This document shows positions 14,914 to 21,209 of a stretch of DNA of 21,209 nucleotides, piece by piece (within the stretch, counting starts at the first letter, position 1; each line of letters starts with the position of its first letter). A model generated the notes under the pieces. The model searched no databases. It worked only from the letters and a program-made list of their open reading frames with translations, and was not told where the DNA came from. This stretch comes from Chloroflexota bacterium (GTDB taxonomy: Bacteria; Chloroflexota; Limnocylindria; Limnocylindrales; CSP1-4), in NCBI GenBank assembly GCA_013696945.1, contig JACCXQ010000071.1:1-21209 (forward strand). The letters run 5' to 3'. The position numbers and the translations under genes were made by a program.

Positions 14914-16355
14914 CGCCCCACCCCCACCTGGACGTCGCGGAAGCGCGCGCCGCTCACGGCGTGGCCCACGTGTCCCGTCTGTCCGGGCTCGCCCTTGCCG
15001 CAGTTCGGCGTACCCAGCATCCGGTAGCTTCGCTCATCACCCACGGCGTCGCACGAGCGCCAGAACTCATACGTGATGCCCGTGTACGTGGGGTTCCGAT
15101 AGAGCTGGCCCAGCTTGCCACCCTTGATCTCCCGCGCGACCTCGGTCGAGAACTGGAAGTTGAGCCGGCGGTCGTCGATGCTCCAGCTGCGGTTCGACTG
15201 CAGGAAGAGCCCGTCGTCCGTGTCGGCGACGATCTCATCGAGGCTCATCCCCGGCTTCGGCAGCAGGTTGACGTTGGTCATCCGGATGAGCGGGATGCGG
15301 TTCCACCCATCAGCGCGCATCGCCCCGCCGCTCTGCCGTCCTATCCGCGGCGCGGTCTCCCGGCTGGAAAGGTAGCCGACGAAGATGCCGTCCTTGACGA
15401 TCGGCACCGCCTGTGCGGCGACGCCCTCGTCGTCCCAGCCGAACGTCCCGAGACCCCCCGCGGCGGTCGAGTCGGCGACGATGTCGATCAGGTCGGAGCC
15501 GTATCGGAACCCCGAGTCGAGCTTGTCGGTAGTGAGGAAGCTCGTCCCGGCGTAGGACGCCTCGGTGCCGAAGACGCGGTCGAGCTCGATCGGGTGGCCA
15601 CAGCTCTCGTGGACCTGTAGGTAGAGCTGCGATGGGTCCAGCACGATGGTCTTGCGTCCCGAAGGGCATTGCGGCGCGGAGAGCAGCTCGACAGCCTCCG
15701 ACGCGAGCGCCTCGGCGTGGCCGGGCAGGTCGAGTGACCGCACGAACTCGTACCCCGCGGCCTGGTAGCCGCCGCCGGCGTCGGGGTACGTCCGCCGTTG
15801 GACCTCGTCGCCCTCGACAGCATTCGCTTCGATGCCCGCCCCCACGTGCGTGATGACCTGCTCGGTCTCCGAGCCGTCGCTCGCCGCGAAGGTCTTCCAC
15901 TCACGCTGCCCGTGGTACATCGTCTCGGTGAAGGCCAGGCCCTCGACCGCGTTGAGGCGAGCGTCCGCGTCGAGCAACATCCCGATCTTCTCGTCGATGG
16001 GGATCGCGAATGGGTCCTCCACGAGCGGGGTCTCATACCGGCCGCGAGCGGGCGGGCGATCGTCCAGGCGGACCGGCCGGCGCAGGGCCGTGGCGGACGC
16101 GCGTGCGATACGGACCGCGAGCGCCGCGATGCGATCGGCCTCGGCCGTGTCCATGCGACTCGAGCTCGCGAAGCCCCATGCACCGTCGACCAGGACGCGG
16201 ACGCCGAAGCCTTCGGTCTCGCCGAGCGAGACTGCCTCGACCCGGCCCGACTTGACGGTCAGTTGCTCGTCCTGGCGACAAACGACGCGCACATCGGCAT
16301 ATCCGGCGCCCTGTGTCGTCGCGGTGTCAAGGGCGCGCTGCGTCAGCTCTCGCAT
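14907..16355 (-). CDS. tldD: TldD metalloprotease, catalytic subunit
   Basis: The protein has 482 residues. The zinc motif HExxxH is visible as VHESCGHPIELDR (His249, Glu250, His254). The additional ligand cysteine is in GTPNCGKGEP near the C-terminus. The N-terminal repeat domain (QLTVKSGRVEAVSLGETEGFGVRVLVDGAWGFAS) is standard for TldD. Length agrees with E. coli TldD (about 481). It is expected to be cytoplasmic and to cleave unfolded peptides inside the TldD/TldE barrel. It starts 22 bases after the upstream peptidase gene, without a clear ribosome site, and overlaps tldE at its end. The full motif set suggests an active enzyme. Confidence 0.95.
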   Translation of the reverse strand: MRELTQRALDTATTQGAGYADVRVVCRQDEQLTVKSGRVEAVSLGETEGFGVRVLVDGAWGFASSSRMDTAEADRIAALAVRIARASATALRRPVRLDDRPPARGRYETPLVEDPFAIPIDEKIGMLLDADARLNAVEGLAFTETMYHGQREWKTFAASDGSETEQVITHVGAGIEANAVEGDEVQRRTYPDAGGGYQAAGYEFVRSLDLPGHAEALASEAVELLSAPQCPSGRKTIVLDPSQLYLQVHESCGHPIELDRVFGTEASYAGTSFLTTDKLDSGFRYGSDLIDIVADSTAAGGLGTFGWDDEGVAAQAVPIVKDGIFVGYLSSRETAPRIGRQSGGAMRADGWNRIPLIRMTNVNLLPKPGMSLDEIVADTDDGLFLQSNRSWSIDDRRLNFQFSTEVAREIKGGKLGQLYRNPTYTGITYEFWRSCDAVGDERSYRMLGTPNCGKGEPGQTGHVGHAVSGARFRDVQVGVGRW

Positions 16356-16377
16356 GGGCCGCGCAAGGGTAGCAGTG

Positions 16378-17799
16378 TCACGTGCGGCGCCGGCGGAGGA
16401 CGACCACCAGCCCGACGGCGATCACGATGACGGCCGCGGCGACGGCGAGTGGCAACGCCCAGGCCGCCAGCCGGCCAGCAAGGTCGCTGCTCTCGGTGGA
16501 CCCGGAGGGCGACTGACTCGGACCGCCAACCACTGGGCTGGGCACAGGCGACAAGGCCGCCGTTGCGCTAGGTGGCACGCTCGGGGCGCCGGCGGATGGC
16601 AGCGCGGCGCTCGGAGCGGGCGCCTCGCCATTCCAGCCCGGCGGGACGGGGCCTACGGGGGCCGGCTGCGGCCCGAACGGCTCGGGGATCTCGCCGCCGA
16701 GTGATGCGACCCAGGACGCGTCGAACGCCGCGAGGTCCGCGCCGGTCGCGTCCGTGAACGCCTCATCGTCGGTCACACCCTCGGCGTAGCTGCGGATGAG
16801 CTGGACCAGCTTCGGCTCACCGTGCGTGGCGATGAAGTGGTCGACTGCCGAGACACTCTCCGAGTACGCGAGGTTGAAGCGGGCGCGAGTCGTCGGGAAG
16901 AGACCGCCGAGCGCTCCGAGGGGCATGAGCTCCCCGCTCGCCGCCGCCCCCTCGACCAGTGTCCGATCGCCCGCGTCGTATCCCTCCGACAGGTAGACCG
17001 CGAGCCCCTCGTTCAGCCACCGAGGCGGGTGGTGATACGGATTTCGAACGGCCGTCCCGAACACGAGGTGGGTCAGCTCGTGTGTCACCAGGACATCGAC
17101 CCAGTCGGATCCGATGTCAGTCGGCTCGATCAGCCCGAACAGCGTCCGGATCGAGGCGTTGGCCTGGCCTCCCACGTTCTCGCGGGTCCCCGGTCCGAGG
17201 GCCTCGCGGAACGCGCCCTCCGACGCGTAGATGAAGAAGTCGACGGGGTCCGTCTCGGTGACGCCCAGCAGCTCGGAGGCACGCTCGACAGCGTCCTCGC
17301 CGATGTCCAGCGCCCGCTGTGCGAACCTCTCATCTCCCTCGTACCAATGGAGCCGGACCCGCGGCCCCTCGAGGGTTCGCCACTCGAAGCGGTCATCGAC
17401 GACGGTCACCGACGCCTCCGGCCCCTCGACCGTCGCCCCATCGGCGAAGACGGCGCGGAAACGGGCCAGCAGCGTCGTGTTCGGCGTGACGTGGCCGTCG
17501 AGCTCGATGACGGCATCGAACGCGCCGCCCGCTTCCGAGACAACGGCCTCCTGGACCGAGGTCCCTGGCTCCGTGCGAAGGCGGGTCAGGAGCTCGATGC
17601 GCTCCGGCGCGATCTCGGAAAGGAGCGTCGTGCGGAACGTGACCGGCTCCCCCAGCCGGGCGACGGCGGTGATCGGATCGAAAGCGGGGTCCGGAGTCGC
17701 GGCGTGGACCTCCCCGCCGCCGCCGATCGCAGCGGTGATCATGATGATGGTCATGGCTCCGGCGCGGATGTGAGCCATCGTCGGGTGGCGCGTCCTCAT
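16378..17799 (-). CDS. Exported gluzincin peptidase (peptidase MA-like) with C-terminal membrane anchor
   Basis: The protein is 473 residues from ATG 17799, which overlaps the binding-protein stop as ATGA. A signal peptide lies at ~10-34 (MTIIMITAAIGGGG, then VHAA). A beta-rich domain at ~40-135 follows (surface-layer or cohesin-like by look, not assigned). The peptidase domain runs from ~140 to 370. It contains HELTH (His240, Glu241, His244) and, 20 residues later, WLNEGLA with Glu264 as the third ligand, the gluzincin arrangement seen in peptidase MA families. Then comes a long Pro/Ser/Ala-rich linker, a single membrane helix (PLAVAAAVIVIAVGLVVVL) and a basic RRRR tail. It should therefore act on the outer face of the membrane. 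Together with the peptide-binding protein encoded just upstream it could trim peptides. Its specificity is unknown. Confidence 0.85.
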   Translation of the reverse strand: MRTRHPTMAHIRAGAMTIIMITAAIGGGGEVHAATPDPAFDPITAVARLGEPVTFRTTLLSEIAPERIELLTRLRTEPGTSVQEAVVSEAGGAFDAVIELDGHVTPNTTLLARFRAVFADGATVEGPEASVTVVDDRFEWRTLEGPRVRLHWYEGDERFAQRALDIGEDAVERASELLGVTETDPVDFFIYASEGAFREALGPGTRENVGGQANASIRTLFGLIEPTDIGSDWVDVLVTHELTHLVFGTAVRNPYHHPPRWLNEGLAVYLSEGYDAGDRTLVEGAAASGELMPLGALGGLFPTTRARFNLAYSESVSAVDHFIATHGEPKLVQLIRSYAEGVTDDEAFTDATGADLAAFDASWVASLGGEIPEPFGPQPAPVGPVPPGWNGEAPAPSAALPSAGAPSVPPSATAALSPVPSPVVGGPSQSPSGSTESSDLAGRLAAWALPLAVAAAVIVIAVGLVVVLRRRRT

Positions 17800-19478
17800 G
17801 GCCGCCCGTCCTCCCACGCCAGGCCGGCGAATCGGATGAATCCGACGCCCGACTCCTGCGCCCCGAGGAGGCCGGTCCGGCTCAACGCCCAGCTCTCGCC
17901 GTAGCTGACCGGGATGAGGGGGACCTCCGACTGCACGATCCGCTGCGCGGTCGCGAAGTGTTCCTCCTGCTCCTCAGCGTCTTCGGTGGCGGCCGCCGCC
18001 TCGAGGGCAGCGTCGAACTCGGCGTGACTCCAGCGGCTCTCGTTGCTGCTCGACCCGGTCTCCAATAACAGTCCGAGGAAGTCCTGCGGCTGCGGGTAGT
18101 CGGCGATCCAGCTGAGCGTCCAGAACTGTGGCGGATCCCGGTCCAGCAGCGTGGTGTACTCGGCGAACGGGCGGACCTCGACCTCGACGTCGATGTCCAG
18201 CTCCCGCTCCAGCTCGGACGCGACCGCCCCGTCATAGGCCAGGCCGTAGCTCGCCAGCGTGACCGCTGGGAAGCCCTGGCCGCCCGGATATCCTGCCGCA
18301 ACGAGGGCGGCGCGGGCAGCATCCGGGTCGTGCGCGACCGAGAAATCCTCCGCACCGCGACCGGGGATGCCGGTCGGGATGAGGGAGGTCGCGGGTTCCG
18401 ACCCTGGGTCCGAGAGCTGGACTATCCGGTCCCAGTCGACCGCCTGCGCGAACGCCCGTCGGATGGTCGGGTCGTCGAACGGTGGCTCGAGCGTGTCGAA
18501 CCCGTAGAGGTCGACCGAGAACGATTCGGCGAATCGAAGCTGCGGGCCGAGCGTCTCGTCGTAGCGGATCCACGACGCGTCGTCGGCGCGTACGCCTATG
18601 TGGTCCACGCGCTCCTGCTCGAACAGCGCGACCGAGCTGGCGCCGCCCGTGTCGGTCAGCAGCTCGATCACGTCCAGCGCGGGCGGGCCTGCCCAGTAGC
18701 GTTGGTTGGCCTCGAGGCGGATGGAGCTGTCCGACTGCTCGACCGGGATGTAGGCGCCGGACCAGGTGGCATCTTCGGGCAAGGCGCGCCCGTCGCGACC
18801 ACCGGTCGCGGCAGGTGGGACGATGGCCAGCGATGGCGAGGCGGTGACCGTCACGAAGTACGCCGAGGGCCGACGGAACTCGACCACGACCGACGCGCCA
18901 CGTGCACGGATCCCCACGCCGTCCCGCCCGACCTCTCCACGCAGGTACGCGGCTGCGCCCGTCACGTCGCTGAGCAGGCTCGCCAGCGGCCCCGGGCGCT
19001 GTGGGTCGATCAGCCGCAGCCAGCTGGCCACGACGTCGTCCGAGGTGATCGGGGATCCGTCGCTGAAGGTGATCCCGTCGCGGAGCTGGAACGTCAGCTG
19101 CCGGCCGTCGTCGGAGAGATCCCAGCTCGCCGCGAGCGCTGGACGGACCTCACTCTCGGCGTCGAACGCGGTGAGGCCCTCATAGACCTGTGCCAGAGTC
19201 GAGGCGGTGCCGGCGTCTCCGGCGCGCGCCGGGTCCCACGTGATCGGCGCCGTGCCGGCGATGACCACATCGACGCCATCAGGTCGATCCGCACCGACGG
19301 CCGGTGCCTCCGCGCGGGGCAGCAGCCCGACGCCGACGACTGCCACGCTCAGGATCAGCGCCACGATCCCGAGGAGCACGACCCGTGCCCGCGAACCCTT
19401 CGCGGGCGGCGTGGGCGGCCCCGCCACCCAGTCCCCGAACGGCTCCCCCGGGGGCGTCGGTCCGCCGCTCACCAGCAC
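17796..19478 (-). CDS. Oligopeptide-type solute-binding protein (SBP family 5), membrane-anchored
   Basis: The protein is 560 residues from GTG 19478 (GTG 19472 is an alternative). Residues 1-30 are Gly/Pro-rich and a single hydrophobic helix at ~33-53 (VVLLGIVALILSVAVVGVGLL) follows. There is no lipobox cysteine, so it is tethered by an uncleaved or signal-peptidase-I-type segment rather than as a lipoprotein. The SBP_bac_5 features are clear: PITWDPARAGD, LAQVYEGLTAFD, LRDGITFSDGSPITSDDVVASW, FDDPTIRRAFAQAVDWDRI, and FWTLSWIADYPQPQDFLG. It would bind peptides or similar solutes outside the cell. No OppB/C permease or OppD/F ATPase genes lie in the window. It heads an eight-gene chain and is divergent from the glycosyltransferase, with a 124-base gap. 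Confidence 0.9.
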   Translation of the reverse strand: MLVSGGPTPPGEPFGDWVAGPPTPPAKGSRARVVLLGIVALILSVAVVGVGLLPRAEAPAVGADRPDGVDVVIAGTAPITWDPARAGDAGTASTLAQVYEGLTAFDAESEVRPALAASWDLSDDGRQLTFQLRDGITFSDGSPITSDDVVASWLRLIDPQRPGPLASLLSDVTGAAAYLRGEVGRDGVGIRARGASVVVEFRRPSAYFVTVTASPSLAIVPPAATGGRDGRALPEDATWSGAYIPVEQSDSSIRLEANQRYWAGPPALDVIELLTDTGGASSVALFEQERVDHIGVRADDASWIRYDETLGPQLRFAESFSVDLYGFDTLEPPFDDPTIRRAFAQAVDWDRIVQLSDPGSEPATSLIPTGIPGRGAEDFSVAHDPDAARAALVAAGYPGGQGFPAVTLASYGLAYDGAVASELERELDIDVEVEVRPFAEYTTLLDRDPPQFWTLSWIADYPQPQDFLGLLLETGSSSNESRWSHAEFDAALEAAAATEDAEEQEEHFATAQRIVQSEVPLIPVSYGESWALSRTGLLGAQESGVGFIRFAGLAWEDGRP

Positions 19479-19587
19479 GCTCGTGGCATCACGCCCGAGT
19501 CTAGCCCGACTCCTCCACGGACCACGCGGATGGCGGTGCTAGCATGGCCGGCCCCGGTCCCTCACCTCGGTCGAGGGCGTCCGCCGC

Positions 19588-19596
19588 AGAGGTAGG
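19588..19596 (+). promoter_or_regulatory. Ribosome binding site for the glycosyltransferase GTG
   Basis: AGAGGTAGG lies six bases before the GTG at 19603 and supports that start over internal ones. Confidence 0.6.
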
Positions 19597-19602
19597 CACC
19601 GC

Positions 19603-20703
19603 GTGAAGGTCCTCTTCCTGCCCGATTACACCGAGGCGAACGCATACCAGCGCGAGCTCGCCGGTGCGCTGCGTGAGCGACAAGTCACGATCGTGGCTGA
19701 GCCGACAGGTCGTCGGCGCATCGTGCCCATCCTCCAGGCGGTGCGACGCCACGGTCGGCCGGACGTGCTGCACGTTCATTGGACCGAGCCCTACATCAGC
19801 GGCGGTCGGACCGACGTGAGCCGGTTGCGCGTGACGCGGACGTTGGCCGAATTGCGGCTGATCCGGCGCGCCGGGACGCGGGTCGTCTGGACCGTGCACG
19901 ATCTCTCGCGCCACGACCGGGACGTGGATCCGCTCGAGATCCGATTCAACCGCTCGTTGTTCGCGCTGTGCGGGGCCGTTATCGTCCACTGCGCGGCCGC
20001 TCGCGATGCGCTGCTCGAGGCGCTCGACCTGCCGGCCGCGGCGGCGGCGCGCGTCCGTGTCATCCCCCACGGTCACTACCAGGGCGCGTACCCCGACGAC
20101 GTCACGCGCAGCGATGCCCGCGACCGACTGGGCCTGCCGCAGACCAGCCGCGTCTTCGCATTCGTGGGATGGGTGCGTCCGTACAAGGGCGTCGAGGAGC
20201 TGATCGAGGCCTTTCGTACCGTGGACGCGGCAGATGCGCGCTTGCTGATAGCGGGGCAGCCGGGAAGCGCCGACTTCGCCGAGCGCGTGACGTCACTCGC
20301 TCGCGACAACGCCCGGATCGACCTGCGGCTGGGCTTCGTCCCTGACCACGAGCTCCAGCTCTACCTGAGGGCTGCCGACGCTATCTGTCTCCCGTACCGC
20401 GAGATCTTCACTTCAGGGTCCGTCCTGCTTGCGATGACCTTCGGCCGGGCGGTCATCGTTCCACGACGGGGCTGCATCGGCGAGACGCTCGACGAGGAGG
20501 GTGGCCTCCTGTACGACCCGACCGCACCGACCGGCCTGCGCGACGCGCTCGTGCGGGCGGTCAGCGTTGACCTGGACGCGATGGGCGGGCACAACACCGC
20601 CCGCCTCCCCGAGTTCGGATGGGATCGCATCGCCGATGCGACGCTCGGCGTGTACCGGTCGCTCCTCGACGTGGGCGGGGGTAGCGCGCGGACCCGGACA
20701 TGA
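19603..20703 (+). CDS. Glycosyltransferase family 4 (GT-B fold)
   Basis: The protein is 366 residues from GTG 19603. The N-terminal acceptor domain (1-~170) starts MKVLFLPDYT and has DVLHVHWTEPY, VVWTVHDLSRH and VIPHGHY, typical of GT4 enzymes. The donor domain (~180-355) has FVGWVRPYKGVEELIEAF (the R/K pair that binds the nucleotide-sugar phosphates), LLIAGQPG and YLRAADAICLPYREIFTSGSVLLAMTFGRAVIVP. The E-x7-E region is reduced to a single Glu near residue 267, with Leu/Ala where the second Glu often lies. GLLYDPTAPTGLRDAL closes the site. It is predicted to be a cytoplasmic or membrane-peripheral transferase using an NDP-sugar for polysaccharide, glycolipid or cell-surface glycan. No partner genes are present to define the product. 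A GC hairpin follows the stop. Confidence 0.9.
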   Translation: MKVLFLPDYTEANAYQRELAGALRERQVTIVAEPTGRRRIVPILQAVRRHGRPDVLHVHWTEPYISGGRTDVSRLRVTRTLAELRLIRRAGTRVVWTVHDLSRHDRDVDPLEIRFNRSLFALCGAVIVHCAAARDALLEALDLPAAAAARVRVIPHGHYQGAYPDDVTRSDARDRLGLPQTSRVFAFVGWVRPYKGVEELIEAFRTVDAADARLLIAGQPGSADFAERVTSLARDNARIDLRLGFVPDHELQLYLRAADAICLPYREIFTSGSVLLAMTFGRAVIVPRRGCIGETLDEEGGLLYDPTAPTGLRDALVRAVSVDLDAMGGHNTARLPEFGWDRIADATLGVYRSLLDVGGGSARTRT

Positions 20704-20704
20704 A

Positions 20705-20740
20705 GAGCCGCCCCTCGGTCCCAGAAACCGGGGGCGGCCC
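20705..20740 (+). terminator. Strong GC hairpin after the glycosyltransferase
   Basis: The arms gccgcccc (20707-20714) and ggggcggc (20731-20738) pair perfectly, extended inward by cggt/accg around one bulged T, with a loop of about seven bases. No U-tract follows (cccttg), so it may be a weak intrinsic terminator or an mRNA-protecting hairpin between two convergent genes. Confidence 0.55.
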
Positions 20741-20773
20741 TTGAGGCGCACGGCACGGCGGGTGCGTCGGCCC

Positions 20774-20789
20774 GTTGCCCTTTGGCAAC
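20774..20789 (-). terminator. Small hairpin downstream of mscL
   Basis: Arms gttgcc (20774-20779) and ggcaac (20784-20789) flank a four-base loop, 66 bases past the mscL stop. Without a T-tract its role as a terminator is tentative. Confidence 0.3.
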
Positions 20790-20854
20790 ACCGTAGAGGC
20801 GGCGTCCGGTCCACGCCAGCCCCGAACGTCCCGAAGTGGGCGGGTACTTTCGGC

Positions 20855-21209
20855 CTATAGCCCCTCTCGTGAGCCTGGCTGGGGGCTCGTGCAGAAGGCG
20901 CAGCGGCTCGCACCTGCCGGGATGCTGCTGAGGCACTCCGCGCAGTCCTTCGTCTCCGCGCCGACCTCCGGTTCGGTCTTGCGCCGCTCGTTCAGTCGGT
21001 TCATCGGTCGCACGACGAAGAAAAAGATCGCGGCAGCGATGAGGAGGAAGCTGATGACCGCATTGAGGAAGAAGCCGTATCGGACCTCGGCCGTGCCGAC
21101 CGTGATGAACGCCTGGGAGAGGTCCGGGAGCCCCAGGAGACCGAGGAGCGGCGTCAGGATGTCGACCACGAACGAGTTGATGATGAGGACGAACGCAGCG
21201 GCGATGACG
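20855..21209 (-). CDS. mscL: Large-conductance mechanosensitive channel with C-terminal zinc ribbon, 5' end missing
   Basis: The frame is open from the window edge to the TAG at 20857-20855, giving 118 visible codons. The N-terminal helix and the start of TM1 are outside. The visible part shows TM1 text VLIINSFVVDILTPLLGLLG, the periplasmic loop with VGTAEVRYGFFLNAVISF, and TM2 LLIAAAIFFFVVRPMNRL. The C-terminus, in place of the usual short helix bundle, has CAEC, then 12 residues, then CAFC, which looks like a rubredoxin-type zinc ribbon. I recall similar tails on MscL of actinobacteria and Chloroflexota. It would release solutes on hypo-osmotic shock. It converges with the glycosyltransferase, and two hairpins lie in the 151-base gap. 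Confidence 0.93.
   Translation of the reverse strand, partial: VIAAAFVLIINSFVVDILTPLLGLLGLPDLSQAFITVGTAEVRYGFFLNAVISFLLIAAAIFFFVVRPMNRLNERRKTEPEVGAETKDCAECLSSIPAGASRCAFCTSPQPGSREGL

Noticed and set aside
18330..19595. Plus-strand open frame opposite the solute-binding protein
   Set aside because: The SBP family signatures are on the minus strand. The opposite product is Arg-rich without structure and runs up to the glycosyltransferase ribosome site.
1..21209. CRISPR arrays, insertion sequences, rRNA genes, intact tRNAs and riboswitches
   Set aside because: No regularly spaced repeats, transposase motifs, rRNA landmarks, complete cloverleaf or known riboswitch signature were found by reading both strands.

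Overview
This is a GC-rich, gene-dense bacterial window. I can see about 17 protein genes, two of them cut by the window edges and one interrupted by a frameshift. There is also one truncated tRNA gene and no complete RNA gene. The gene content suggests a high-GC Chloroflexota lineage (Limnocylindria-like), or less likely an actinobacterium. The main pointers are an MscL with a C-terminal zinc ribbon, DUF951, a TldD/TldE pair, an alpha/beta-hydrolase fused to a GT-B half, and a CHAT/CATRA-type module. This placement is an inference from gene families, not a phylogeny.

Left part (1-3183). The 3' end of a Pro/Thr/Ser-rich secreted protein is followed by about 475 bp without a convincing gene. 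That stretch holds the 5' half of a tRNA-Val(GAC) gene, broken just after the anticodon loop. A fusion of an alpha/beta hydrolase and the acceptor half of a glycosyltransferase follows; the donor-binding domain expected at its end is absent. A small charged helical protein faces the other way. The intergenic region before the sulfatase carries several operator-like palindromes.

Middle part (3184-9130). An exported formylglycine-type sulfatase converges, with one base between stop codons, on a three-gene minus-strand module. The module consists of a CHAT protease (Cys/His dyad visible), a small helical protein resembling CATRA-associated small proteins, and a four-pass membrane protein resembling CATRA. 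The three genes are tightly spaced, with a TTGA stop/start overlap. I read this as a CATRA-type (caspase and TPR repeat-associated) regulated-proteolysis or conflict system and as the most interesting object in the window. The promoter region carries two inverted repeats. Divergent from it is an M50-like membrane metalloprotease gene split by a -1 frameshift at a run of six G.

Right part (9097-19478). Eight minus-strand genes are chained by overlaps or very short gaps. In transcription order they are a membrane-anchored oligopeptide-binding protein, a gluzincin peptidase with a C-terminal anchor, TldD, TldE, DUF951, an MFS exporter, L-asparaginase and a YtcJ-like amidohydrolase. Together they look like a unit for handling peptides and amides. 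No ABC permease or ATPase genes accompany the binding protein.

Right edge (19603-21209). A family-4 glycosyltransferase is transcribed divergently from the long operon. It ends at a strong GC hairpin and converges on a 5'-truncated mscL.
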